DNA of 64,000 nucleotides from Gluconacetobacter sacchari (GTDB lineage: Bacteria; Pseudomonadota; Alphaproteobacteria; Acetobacterales; Acetobacteraceae): positions 62,001 through 126,000 of the forward strand of contig NZ_JABEQJ010000003.1 in assembly GCF_014174255.1 (NCBI RefSeq), given 5' to 3'. A model generated the notes under the pieces. The model was not told the DNA's origin. It ran no database searches and saw nothing but the letters and a program-made list of their open reading frames with translations. The position numbers were made by a program, and so were the translations under genes. This document shows positions 17,267 through 25,244 of the stretch, one piece after another; position 1 is the stretch's first letter, and every line of letters starts with the position of its first letter.

Positions 17267-17347
17267 CCTATTATGCCGAGCGGAATAGGGAATTCCCAAT
17301 AGGATATATCCTCTTGACGGCAGGATTTAGCCTATTATTGTCCCTAT
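17267..17347. promoter_or_regulatory. Repeated CCTATT/AATAGG boxes, candidate repressor operators
   Basis: The interval between the repressor and the first rightward gene holds CCTATTAT at 17267-17274 and 17331-17338, and the inverted form AATAGG at 17284-17289 and 17298-17303, flanking a GGGAATTCCC palindrome at 17288-17297. A further CCCTAT follows at 17342-17347. Multiple short boxes around a divergent promoter are the usual operator layout for a CI-type repressor. Confidence 0.5.
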
Positions 17348-17349
17348 CC

Positions 17350-17610
17350 ATGCGGATTGATCCTGTTTCTTCTTCCTGTCGGTGTGATCCCCTGCTGGGG
17401 GTCGTCGAACGGTTCCTGACCGCCAGCGGGCTGTCGGCCACGGCGTTCGGGGTGCTGGCGATGCGCGATCCGCGCTTTGTCCACGAGTTGCGGGTGGGGC
17501 GGGAGGTGCGTCGGGCCACGCGGCTGCGTGTCGTGGCCTGGATGCGCGCGGCCGGGGCGGGGGACGCCGGAACAGGTGAGGATCCGCCCGACAGCGCATG
17601 GGGGGCGTGA
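17350..17610 (+). CDS. Small DNA-binding-like protein in Cro position
   Basis: An 86-residue protein starting at the ATG 17350, directly after the operator-like boxes. The segment VERFLTASGLSATAFGVLAMRDPRFVHELRVGREVRRATR reads as a helix-turn-helix: short residues in a GLSATAFG turn, then a basic helix. Similar short proteins sit beside repressors in many alphaproteobacterial prophages. It probably acts as an early regulator. I recognise the type only from context and fold, not a named family. Its stop overlaps the start of the next gene. Confidence 0.6.
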   Translation: MRIDPVSSSCRCDPLLGVVERFLTASGLSATAFGVLAMRDPRFVHELRVGREVRRATRLRVVAWMRAAGAGDAGTGEDPPDSAWGA

Positions 17611-17885
17611 TGAGGCCATCGAAATATGACTGGGCGCGGCTGGACCCGCAGGTGGATGCCCTGCTGGCGAAGGGGATGCGGGTGACGCAGGTGGCGCAGG
17701 CGCTGGAGATGCGGGTGCAGACGATCCGCGACCGGCTGAGCTATCGGCGCCGGGCGCCGAGGGCGGGGATGAAGCGGGTGGCGCCGGCGCTGATCGACCG
17801 GTCGTGCCTGAACTGCCGCGCGGCCTTTCGCGTGGCCTCCCCCTTCCTGCGCCTGTGTCCCGTCTGCCGGGCCGATTGTGGCTGA
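17610..17885 (+). CDS. HTH plus zinc-ribbon phage protein
   Basis: A 91-residue protein with two parts. Residues ~8-45 look like a helix-turn-helix (LLAKGMRVTQVAQALEMRVQ, then TIRDRLSYRR). Residues ~65-91 hold two CxxC pairs (CLNCRAAF and CPVCRADC) for one zinc ion. Its start overlaps the previous stop as TGATG, implying coupled translation, with an internal ATG 12 bases earlier as an alternative. It is probably an early phage regulator or nuclease-associated protein. No specific family assigned. Confidence 0.6.
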   Translation: MRPSKYDWARLDPQVDALLAKGMRVTQVAQALEMRVQTIRDRLSYRRRAPRAGMKRVAPALIDRSCLNCRAAFRVASPFLRLCPVCRADCG

Positions 17886-17945
17886 ACGACCGGGGGAGGG
17901 GTGGGACGAAGGGGCGGGGGCCCGCCGGGGAAACGAGGAAACATC

Positions 17946-20465
17946 ATGACTGAGGCAACAGGCATTCCGTTCGATGCCATCAACGCCGCCGCGCTGGCGC
18001 AATGGCCGTCTCTGGTGGCGGGCTGGCTGCCGGCGGGGCGGCGGCGCGGCGACGAATGGGTGGTGGGCGACCTGGACAATGCGCCGGGGCGGTCATTGTC
18101 GATCAATCTGCGGACCGGGAAATGGGCGGATTTCGCCGACGGGCCGCGCGGGGGCGATCCGATCAGCCTGTATGCGGCGCTGCACGCGCGGGACGACCGG
18201 GTGCGGGCGGCGCGGGAGCTGGGGGCGTTGCTGGGGACGCTGCCGGGGGGGGCGGCTGTAGCGGAGGCGGCGGGGGAGGATTGGCGGCCGGACGTGCCGC
18301 CGCCCGGGGCGCCGATGCCCGACCTGCGGGGCTGGGACCATGTCTATGCCTATCGCGATGCCGCCGGGCGGGTGATGCGCTATGTGGTGCGGCGCGATGC
18401 GACCGCGCATGCGCGCAAGCGGATCATGCCGTTGAGCTGGGGCACGCTGCGCGGCGCGGATGGCGCGCGGACGGGGTGGCATCCGCGCCATGCCGGCGTG
18501 CCGCGTTCGCTGTACGGGCTGGAGCGGGTGATGCGGGCGCGCACCGTGCTGGTGTGCGAGGGGGAGAAGGCGGCGGACGCGGCGCAATGCCTGTTTCCGC
18601 GCATGGCGTGCGTGACCTGGACGGCGGGGTGCGGGCATGTCGGCCGGGCGGACTGGAGCGTGCTGGCGGGGCGGCATGTCATCATCTGGCCCGATCATGA
18701 CGCGCCGGGGGCCAGGGCGGCGGCGGAGATCGCCGCCATCCTGGGGGGGATCGCCGCGACGGTGCGGCTGGTGGACGTGGCCGACCTGGAGCCGGGCGAC
18801 GATGCGGCGGACCTGCGCGTGCCCGATGCGCGGGCGTGGCTGTGCGAGCGGGTGGGGCCGGTGCTGTGCGGGACCAGCGTGAAGCGGGTCGGCGCGCGGG
18901 GCGGGCCGGCGGTGGAGCGGCGGGTGGCCGGGCTGGAGCCGATCGCGGTGCGCGGCGGGGAGATCGACCTGGTGGCCAGCGCGGGCGAGCGGGCGCTGAT
19001 GGCGGCGAATGCGCCGGTCTATCAGCGCGGCACGCGGCTGGCGCGGCCGGGGCGGCGGGAGGTGGCGGCGGCCGACGGGCGGCTGACGCAGGCGGCGTGC
19101 CTGATGGATGTCGGGGTGCCGGCGCTGACCGACCTGTTGTGCCAGGTGGTGGAATGGCGGCGGTTCGACCGGCGCAGCCAGGGGTGGAAGGCGATCGACC
19201 CGCCGGCGGCGGCGGCGCAGGTGATCCTGAGCCGGGCGGGAAGCTGGCCTTTTCCGGTGCTGGCGGGGGTGATCACCACGCCGACGCTGCGGCCCGACGG
19301 ATCGGTGCTGATGGCGCCGGGCTATGACGCGGCGACGCGGCTGTACCATGTCGACGATCCCACGCTGGAGTTGCATCTGCCGGAGCCGACGCGGGCGGCG
19401 GCGGAGGCGGGGCTGGCGCTGCTGGAGGGGCTGCTGGCGGAGTTTCCGTTCGCCGCCGCGAGCGACCGGTCGGTGGCGCTGGCCGCGATCCTGACGACGG
19501 TGGTGCGGGGGATGATGCCGGTGAGCCCCCTGTTTGCCTTTCGTGCCAATGCGCCGGGGTCGGGCAAGAGCTTCCTGGTCGACCTGGCCAGCGTGATCGC
19601 CACCGGGCGGGTCTGCCCGGTGACCAGCGCCGGGGAGGACGTGGCGGAGATGGAGAAACGCCTGACCGGGCTGCTGCTGGCGGGCTATCCGATCATGTCG
19701 CTGGACAATGTGAACGAGGAGCTGGGCGGGGACCTGCTGTGCCAGGCGACGGAGCGGCCGATCCTGCGGCTGCGCGAACTGGGGGCGTCGTCGAGCGTCG
19801 AGATCGAGAACCGGGCGGTGATCTTCGCCACCGGCAACGCGCTGCGGGTGCGGGGCGACATGACGCGGCGGGCGCTGCTGGCGACGCTGGATGCCGGGAT
19901 CGAACAGCCGGAACTGCGCCGCTTCGCCCGCGACCCGGTGGCCGACATCATGGCCGATCGGGGGGCGTATGTGAGCGCGTGCCTGACGATTTTGCGGGCG
20001 TGGATGGGCAGCGGGGCGGCGGTGGACCTGCCGCCGCTGGCCTCGTTCGAGGGATGGAGCCGCACCGTGCGGGCGGCGCTGGTGTGGCTGGGGCGGGCCG
20101 ATCCGTGCCTGAGCATGCAGGCGGCGCGGGAGGACGACCCCGAGCGCGGGGAGTTGCGCGAGATGCTGGGGCTGCTGGCCGAGGCGGCGGGGGTGGGGCG
20201 GCATTGCGGGCGCACGGTGCGGGAAATCGAGGAATTGTCGGCGCTGGAGCGGCAGGATCCGGCCGGGTATCGGGCCGGGTTGCGGCATGCCGAATTGCGG
20301 GATGCGTTGCTGCGGATTGCCGGCACGCCGGCGGGGCGCGTCAATTCCCGCCGGCTGGGGCGGTGGTTCCTGGCGCGGCGGGGGCGGGTGATCGACGGGT
20401 TGCGGGTCGTGGAATGCGGGATGGCGCATGGCGGGGTGAAGCGCTGGGCGGTGGAGCGGGTGTGA
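17946..20465 (+). CDS. Phage/satellite primase-helicase (Toprim plus AAA+ ATPase)
   Basis: An 839-residue protein with GAGGAAAC before the ATG. Residues ~20-110 are a primase-associated N-terminal domain. Residues ~195-300 are a Toprim domain (TVLVCEGEKAADAA, then IIWPDHDAPGARAA with the DxD metal pair). The C-terminal half carries a P-loop ATPase with Walker A NAPGSGKS near residue 537, Walker B IMSLDNVN, and an arginine-finger-type GDMTRRALLATLD. This fits a replicative primase-helicase that primes and unwinds phage DNA. No separate DNA polymerase is present, so the host replisome would be used. It ends the early module. Confidence 0.8.
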   Translation: MTEATGIPFDAINAAALAQWPSLVAGWLPAGRRRGDEWVVGDLDNAPGRSLSINLRTGKWADFADGPRGGDPISLYAALHARDDRVRAARELGALLGTLPGGAAVAEAAGEDWRPDVPPPGAPMPDLRGWDHVYAYRDAAGRVMRYVVRRDATAHARKRIMPLSWGTLRGADGARTGWHPRHAGVPRSLYGLERVMRARTVLVCEGEKAADAAQCLFPRMACVTWTAGCGHVGRADWSVLAGRHVIIWPDHDAPGARAAAEIAAILGGIAATVRLVDVADLEPGDDAADLRVPDARAWLCERVGPVLCGTSVKRVGARGGPAVERRVAGLEPIAVRGGEIDLVASAGERALMAANAPVYQRGTRLARPGRREVAAADGRLTQAACLMDVGVPALTDLLCQVVEWRRFDRRSQGWKAIDPPAAAAQVILSRAGSWPFPVLAGVITTPTLRPDGSVLMAPGYDAATRLYHVDDPTLELHLPEPTRAAAEAGLALLEGLLAEFPFAAASDRSVALAAILTTVVRGMMPVSPLFAFRANAPGSGKSFLVDLASVIATGRVCPVTSAGEDVAEMEKRLTGLLLAGYPIMSLDNVNEELGGDLLCQATERPILRLRELGASSSVEIENRAVIFATGNALRVRGDMTRRALLATLDAGIEQPELRRFARDPVADIMADRGAYVSACLTILRAWMGSGAAVDLPPLASFEGWSRTVRAALVWLGRADPCLSMQAAREDDPERGELREMLGLLAEAAGVGRHCGRTVREIEELSALERQDPAGYRAGLRHAELRDALLRIAGTPAGRVNSRRLGRWFLARRGRVIDGLRVVECGMAHGGVKRWAVERV

Positions 20466-20561
20466 GGGCCGGGGCAACCAAGGTGGACGACATGTCGTTG
20501 ACCTGGCGCGGGAAGTGGCCTTCCGTTGCCGATGGACCTTTTGCCGCCGGGGACGGATGCC

Positions 20562-21110
20562 ATGGGGAACGATCATGTGGGACGCGGCCGATCGTGGCCG
20601 TGGGGTGTCGGACCCGGGGTGGCGGCGGCCATTCTGGCGATCGGGTCGGCCTGCGCCGCGTCCGAGCCGCCCCGGCCGACGATGTGGTACTGGCATAACT
20701 GGGCCGATCATGACGGCGTTAGCCATATGACGAAATGCCCGGTGCGGGATTTCGACCTGAAGAGCATGTCGGCGCCCGCCGGGCCGCAATGGCAGGACCG
20801 GCTGGCGGCCGGGCGGGCGCAGGTGATCTTTACCGTGCAGCCGGCGCATTGGAACGGCACCTGGCACCCGGACCCCAAGGTGCAGTGGATCATTCCGTTG
20901 CGGGGCACATGGTACGTGACCGCCATGGACGGGCACCGGGTGGCGATGGGGCCGGGCGAGGTTTCGCTGGGGGAAGACCAGTTGAGCCGGAAGGATGCGC
21001 GGGGGCGCGTGGGGCACGATGCCGGGAATGTGGGGGACGGGCCGGTGGAACTGATGGTGATCCAGACCGACGAGGCGCCGACGGTGGACCGGCCCTGCCG
21101 GTTTCGGTAA
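20562..21110 (+). CDS. Exported cupin-domain protein
   Basis: A 182-residue protein. The ATG at 20562, after GGGGACGGA, gives an N-terminal signal (GPGVAAAILAIGSACAAS). The body has a cupin-like core (VQWIIPLRGTWYVTAMDG, then HRVAMGPGEVSLGEDQ) and a later PVELMVIQTDE strand. Cupins of this sort bind metal or small ligands. Catalytic histidines are few here, so function is unclear. It starts about 100 bp after the primase-helicase and is the first non-phage-like gene of the block up to 26 kb. Confidence 0.6.
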   Translation: MGNDHVGRGRSWPWGVGPGVAAAILAIGSACAASEPPRPTMWYWHNWADHDGVSHMTKCPVRDFDLKSMSAPAGPQWQDRLAAGRAQVIFTVQPAHWNGTWHPDPKVQWIIPLRGTWYVTAMDGHRVAMGPGEVSLGEDQLSRKDARGRVGHDAGNVGDGPVELMVIQTDEAPTVDRPCRFR

Positions 21111-21235
21111 GGGGCGGGACCGAATCGTGCGCGGGAAGTCCTGTCAGGGACTGAAAATTTCAAAAATCATTAATATATGTTCCAAAATATTAAATGAAGA
21201 TGACGTAAATTTTATAGCACAACGCTTCGTCTGGT

Positions 21236-21940
21236 GTGATTTTCAGGCGGAACGGATATGATGTCAGTGTTTTTCAGCCGGGTTCGGCTGTCTCCACCGG
21301 CTGGCGGTTCAGCCATCCGCTGGATGTCGGGCCGATCGGGCCGATCGACGGACAGGTCTCGTATTATCACGTCGATTTCTCGAATCGGCTGCTGACCGTG
21401 AGTTCGTCGCCGCAGATCACCAGCCTGACCGGCGCGGCCTCGCTGCTGGAAAATGTCGGCGGGGTGACGACGAACGGCGCGGACCTGGAATTCACCCTGC
21501 ATTTCGCGCATCATTTCTCGCTGTATGATGCGGTGTCGTACAATCATTCGGTCTATGACAACGACTATCGCTCCGGCACCGCGACCGTGGCGACCGCCGG
21601 CAAGAATGTCGTGGCGGTGCCGGACTGGATGAACAAATTCATCTTCGCCTACAGCAATGACGGCTTCTTCGCGCAATTGACCGGGGATTATATCGGCCGG
21701 CGCTATGCCACCTACCTGAACGACCTGTCGGTCGCGCCGATGGCGCTGTTCAGCTTCAGCAGCGGCTATACCTCCCGCGCGCTGCCCGTGCTCAAGGAAG
21801 GCAGCATCCAGTTCAACATCACCAACCTGACCGGCACGCGCGCGTGGGATACGATCCTGGCGACCAATGCCGCGAAGCAGTTCACCGCCTATCCGCTGGC
21901 GCCCCGGCAGTTCTTCGTTACGCTGACCGGCCGGTTCTGA
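21236..21940 (+). pseudogene. TonB-dependent receptor fragment (C-terminal barrel only)
   Basis: About 234 residues matching only the last third of a TonB receptor barrel. The segment YYHVDFSNRLLTVSS...LENVGGVTTNGADLEFTL parallels the C-terminal barrel of the intact receptor at 7889-10282 (LNNVGGVTTDGVEASLTL), and it ends with the aromatic FFVTLTGRF signature. There is no signal peptide, plug or TonB box, and the upstream 125 bp is AT-rich and non-coding. The start given is only the first in-frame GTG. It is a truncated relic of a paralogous receptor and marks a recombination breakpoint near 21.2 kb. Confidence 0.8.
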
Positions 21941-22586
21941 CCCCGGGGGCCGGCCAGGCGTGCATCGCGATCCGCGCGATTTCGCGCAGCCGTTCGCGGG
22001 AGGCGCCGTCGCGCGCGTGGACGGCCATGCCGCCCAGGACGGAACTGTAGAAGGCGGCCAGGGCGTCGATATCGGTGCCGGCGGGCAGGTCGCCGGCCTC
22101 GCGGCCCCGGCGCAGGCGGGCGGCCAGGGCGGCCTCGGAGCGGGTGCGCTGCGTGGCGAGGAGGTCGCGCAGGCGCGCCTGCGCGGGCGGGCACTGGGTG
22201 GCGGCCGACGCGATCATGCAGCCGGCCGGCAGGTCGTCGCGCGTGAATTCCGTGGCGGCCGTCGTGAGCAGGTGCGCGACGGTGGCGCGGGTGTCGGCAT
22301 CCGTGTCCGCGTCGAGAATGGTGAAATACCAGACGCCGGCGACCGTGATATAGGCCTCGATCGCCTCGTGATACAGGGCTTCCTTGCTGCCGAACGCATT
22401 GTAGAAGCTCGAGGCGCTGATCCCCATGGTGGAAATCAGGTCGTCGAAGCTGGTGCCGTCATAGCCGCGATCCCAGAACAGGCGCATGGCGGCGCACAGC
22501 GCCTGTTGCCGGTCGAACGCCGGCGGCCGGCCACGGCCGCGGCGCGCGCTTTCGCCGGGCGTCGCGTCGATTTTTTTTGGTGCCAT
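21918..22586 (-). CDS. TetR-family transcriptional regulator
   Basis: A 222-residue repressor. The N-terminal TetR helix-turn-helix reads AMRLFWDRGYDGTSFDDLIS, then TMGISASSFYNAFGSKEALY. The C-terminal ligand domain matches the AcrR-like group. It starts 152 bp from the divergent SDR gene with a strong palindrome between them, so it most likely controls that dehydrogenase. Its codons 3-6 contain an 8-A run (22571-22578) close to the start, unusual in this GC-rich DNA. Its 3' end overlaps the TonB receptor fragment tail-to-tail by 23 bp. Confidence 0.88.
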   Translation of the reverse strand: MAPKKIDATPGESARRGRGRPPAFDRQQALCAAMRLFWDRGYDGTSFDDLISTMGISASSFYNAFGSKEALYHEAIEAYITVAGVWYFTILDADTDADTRATVAHLLTTAATEFTRDDLPAGCMIASAATQCPPAQARLRDLLATQRTRSEAALAARLRRGREAGDLPAGTDIDALAAFYSSVLGGMAVHARDGASRERLREIARIAMHAWPAPGVRTGRSA

Positions 22587-22635
22587 CGCTCCATAAATCC
22601 TTGAACGCGGGAAGGCGCGTCTCATATGTACCATG

Positions 22636-22653
22636 TTGGAGCGGGCGCTCCAA
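22636..22653. promoter_or_regulatory. TetR operator-like perfect inverted repeat
   Basis: TTGGAGCG-GG-CGCTCCAA is a perfect inverted repeat with 8-bp arms and a 2-bp spacer in the TetR/SDR divergent interval. Its size and symmetry suit a TetR dimer controlling both genes. Confidence 0.6.
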
Positions 22654-22737
22654 ATTTTAAGTCGTCGGTTTTCGCAATCCGGGCATGCCATGCCGACCAT
22701 GCGTCGCGGCCTGCCCGAGCAGACAGGAACAGCACCA

Positions 22738-23484
22738 GTGAGCAAGCTTTCGGGAAAAGTCGCGATCGTGACCGGCGCCTCCAAGGGGATCGGCGCGGGG
22801 ATCGCGCGGGCGCTGGCGGCGGAAGGGGCCGCGGTCGTCGTCAATTATGCCTCCAGCCAGGAGGGGGCCGATGCGGTGGTCGCGACGATTGCGCAGGCCG
22901 GCGGCAGGGCGGTGGCCGTGAAGGGCGACGTCTCGCGCCGGGAGGACGCGCAGGGGCTGGTGGAGGCCGCCGTGCGCGCGTTCGGCCGGCTGGATATCCT
23001 GGTCAATAATTCGGGCGTCTATGCGTTCGGCACCATCGAGGAGATTACCGAGGAGCATTTCCATCGGCAGTTCAACGTCAACGTGCTGGGGATGCTGCTG
23101 ACGACCCAGGCGGCGGTCGCGCATCTGGGCGCGGGCGGGAGCATCATCAATATCAGTTCCGTCGTCTCGCGTATCACGCCGCCCAATTCGGCGGTCTATA
23201 CGGCGACGAAGGGCGCGGTCGATGCGCTGACCGGGTCGCTGGCGCGCGAACTCGGGCCGCGGGGGATCCGGGTGAATGCGATCAATCCCGGGCTGGTGGA
23301 AACCGAGGGGACACGGGCCGCGAGCGTCGCCGGCTCCGAGATGGAGGACGCCATCATCGCGCAGACGCCCCTGGGCCGCGTGGGGCAGGTGGGCGATATC
23401 GCGCCGCTGGCGGTCTTCCTGGCGTCGGACGATGCGGGGTGGCTGACCGGGGAGACGGTGATCGCCTCCGGCGGGCTGCGCTGA
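22738..23484 (+). CDS. Short-chain dehydrogenase/reductase
   Basis: A 248-residue classical SDR. The Rossmann glycine motif GASKGIGAG lies near residue 13, NNSG in the NNAG position, the catalytic Ser in NISSV, and the YTATKG motif (YxxxK). It ends with the usual GWLTGETVIASGG. The GTG at 22738 gives the canonical N-terminus and has AGGA nine bases upstream. An ATG at 22690 would add 16 atypical residues. It uses NAD(P)H on an unknown alcohol/ketone and is probably repressed by the divergent TetR protein. Confidence 0.88.
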   Translation: MSKLSGKVAIVTGASKGIGAGIARALAAEGAAVVVNYASSQEGADAVVATIAQAGGRAVAVKGDVSRREDAQGLVEAAVRAFGRLDILVNNSGVYAFGTIEEITEEHFHRQFNVNVLGMLLTTQAAVAHLGAGGSIINISSVVSRITPPNSAVYTATKGAVDALTGSLARELGPRGIRVNAINPGLVETEGTRAASVAGSEMEDAIIAQTPLGRVGQVGDIAPLAVFLASDDAGWLTGETVIASGGLR

Positions 23485-23491
23485 CACGAGG

Positions 23492-23527
23492 CCGCCCGGC
23501 CCGGCGCGACGGCGCCGGGCCGGGCGG
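23492..23527 (+). terminator. Long GC hairpin after the SDR gene
   Basis: A perfect 16-bp stem (CCGCCCGGCCCGGCGC paired with GCGCCGGGCCGGGCGG) with a GACG loop begins 8 bp after the SDR stop. No strong T-run follows immediately, but the stem is very stable. Confidence 0.6.
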
Positions 23528-23539
23528 TCGCGGCATAAA

Positions 23540-23563
23540 AAAACCGCCCCGAAGGGCGGTTTT
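23540..23563 (-). terminator. Rho-independent terminator of the cold-shock gene
   Basis: AAAACCGCCC-CGAA-GGGCGGTTTT forms a 10-bp stem with a tetraloop, 24 bp past the csp stop on the minus strand. On that strand it is followed by a seven-T run, a canonical intrinsic terminator. The A/T-flanked stem may also act in the opposite direction. Confidence 0.8.
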
Positions 23564-23587
23564 CCGAGGGTGCCGCTGGCGGAACCT

Positions 23588-23794
23588 TCACGCAGCCTTG
23601 AGATTGACCGCGGACTTCTTGCCATTGCGGCCAGCCTCGATTTCATACGAAATCTTCTGGCCCTCGTTGAGGGTGGCCATACCAGCGCGCTCGAGGGCGG
23701 TGATGTGGACGAATACGTCGGCAGTGCCATCCTCCGGCTGGATGAAACCAAAGCCTTTGGTGGAGTTGAACCATTTTACGGTGCCTGTTGTCAT
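23588..23794 (-). CDS. Cold-shock protein (CspA family)
   Basis: A 68-residue cold-shock domain protein with both RNA-binding motifs: RNP1 KGFGFI and RNP2 VFVHI. The N-terminus [20 protein letters not shown] is nearly the family consensus. It binds single-stranded nucleic acid as an RNA chaperone. AAAGGAG lies eight bases upstream of the ATG, and the gene ends at a strong intrinsic terminator. It lies within the host-like block between the two phage modules, so it is more likely a chromosomal csp than a phage gene. Confidence 0.93.
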   Translation of the reverse strand: MTTGTVKWFNSTKGFGFIQPEDGTADVFVHITALERAGMATLNEGQKISYEIEAGRNGKKSAVNLKAA

Positions 23795-24162
23795 AACGAG
23801 GCTCCTTTACTGTAGTGCGGTGGTACATACAAAACGTGTACGCAATCGTAACTTATCACGGGACGGCACTGACGCAACGCGCGACGGAGGTCCTCATAAA
23901 AGCATCCACCGTCGCTCTCTATATATGAATAAAAAATCGACGCAAATCAAAAAATCCTCCGATTGTCATTATAACACGGGAATATTTCTTACCCCTTTGA
24001 TTATAAAAACTGTTATTTCGACTTTCGATGGTGGGGCCGGTGGGATCGGTGAGGTTTCGGTCGTCAGGGGGAAGGAAATGGCGGTGCCAGACGCAGGCCG
24101 CCGGCCGGAAAGGACCCGACGGCCCCACCCCAACCACCTCGCGTCCCGACAATCTTGCGCCC
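23795..24162. other. 368-bp AT-rich intergenic region upstream of csp
   Basis: No coding frame with normal codon use is visible. The part next to csp should hold its promoter and 5' leader. The stretch 23910-24030 is strikingly AT-rich for this genome (runs of A and T such as AATAAAAAATCGACGCAAAT). I see no clear terminator for the convergent-side gene and no recognisable RNA. Confidence 0.5.
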
Positions 24163-25182
24163 CTATCGCGCGCGAGGGGCGATCGCGACCCGGTTGCGAC
24201 CCGCCCGCTTGGCCCGGTACAGCGCCTGGTCGGCGCGGCGGATCAGGCTTTCCGCGTCGTCGGGCCGGGCCGACAGCGCGAGGCCGATGCTACAGGTGAC
24301 CGGGATCCGGTGCCCGTCGAAGGCGATGGTCGAGCGGGCCACCTGCCGGCGCACGCGCTCGGCCACGTTCAGGGCCTCCACCCCGTCGATGCCCGACAGG
24401 ATCGCAAGAAATTCCTCGCCGCCGAAGCGGCCGACCGCGTCCATGGGGCGGATGCCGGCGCGCAGCCGCTCGGCCACCACGCGCAGGACCCGGTCGCCCG
24501 CCGGATGGCCGAGCCTGTCGTTGATGGATTTGAAGTGATCGATATCGATCATCAGGATCGCGACCGGGGCGTGGTCGGCCCGCGTCATCTCGATCGTCGC
24601 CAGTTCGAGGATCGCCCGGCGGTTCCATAGATGGGTCAGCACGTCGATCCGCGTCTTCATCTCCAGCTCCTCGTTCGCGCGGGCGAGGGCGAGCTGGGCC
24701 TCGGACAGGGCGGCGACCTGCAATTCCTGGCCGGCCAGGGCCGCCAGGTCGATCAGGGATTCGACCTGTTCCGGGGTGAAGTCGCGCGGCTTGTCGTCGC
24801 CCACGCAGAGGACGCCGACGCGCTCGCCCTCGAAATGCAGGGGCGCGCCGGCATAGAAGATCCAGTCCCAATACGGGTCGCCGGTATGGACGCGCGGGTC
24901 CAGGCGGGTATCGCGGATCAGGCACACGCCGTCATCCTGGATCGTGTAATGGCAATACGTGTCCTTGCGCATCCTTTCGAGGCCGTCGAAGCCCTGGACG
25001 CTTTTGAGCCAGACCAGCTTTTCCCCGACGATGTCGATGCAGGCCGTCGGCAGGCCGAACATCCGCCGGGCCAGGCGGGTGACGCGGTCGAAACGTTCCT
25101 CGGCGGGAGTGCCCATCAGGCGGACCTTGTGGACGGCGGCGAGACGGGGACCGTCATGGGGGAAGTCGGATGGGGCGGGCAT
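24163..25182 (-). CDS. GAF-GGDEF diguanylate cyclase
   Basis: A 339-residue soluble protein. Residues ~25-160 form a GAF sensor domain (ACIDIVGEKLVWLKSVQGFD, YCHYTIQDDG, YAGAPLHFEGERVGVLCV). Residues ~175-335 form a GGDEF domain with IDVLTHLWNRRA, the metal/nucleotide segment MIDIDHFKSINDRLGH, and the active loop GGEEF near residue 253. The inhibitory site RPMD lies five residues before GGEEF, so product feedback by c-di-GMP is expected. It makes c-di-GMP from two GTP in response to a small molecule or redox cue. The ATG at 25182 removes a non-homologous N-terminal extension. Confidence 0.9.
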   Translation of the reverse strand: MPAPSDFPHDGPRLAAVHKVRLMGTPAEERFDRVTRLARRMFGLPTACIDIVGEKLVWLKSVQGFDGLERMRKDTYCHYTIQDDGVCLIRDTRLDPRVHTGDPYWDWIFYAGAPLHFEGERVGVLCVGDDKPRDFTPEQVESLIDLAALAGQELQVAALSEAQLALARANEELEMKTRIDVLTHLWNRRAILELATIEMTRADHAPVAILMIDIDHFKSINDRLGHPAGDRVLRVVAERLRAGIRPMDAVGRFGGEEFLAILSGIDGVEALNVAERVRRQVARSTIAFDGHRIPVTCSIGLALSARPDDAESLIRRADQALYRAKRAGRNRVAIAPRAR

Positions 25183-25244
25183 CGGTGCGGGACAGTCCTG
25201 GTTGGGCCTGCCCGACCGAATAGCAACGCGAAATGAAGAACTCG

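Larger units (their letters stand above)
16487..20465. mobile_element. Prophage early module
   Basis: A compact block: S24 repressor on the minus strand, then a Cro-position protein, a zinc-ribbon HTH protein and a primase-helicase on the plus strand. No integrase, excisionase or attachment repeat is visible near it. It is separated from the late genes by about 5.6 kb of host-like genes, so it could be part of the same P22-like prophage or the remnant of a separate satellite. Confidence 0.6.
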
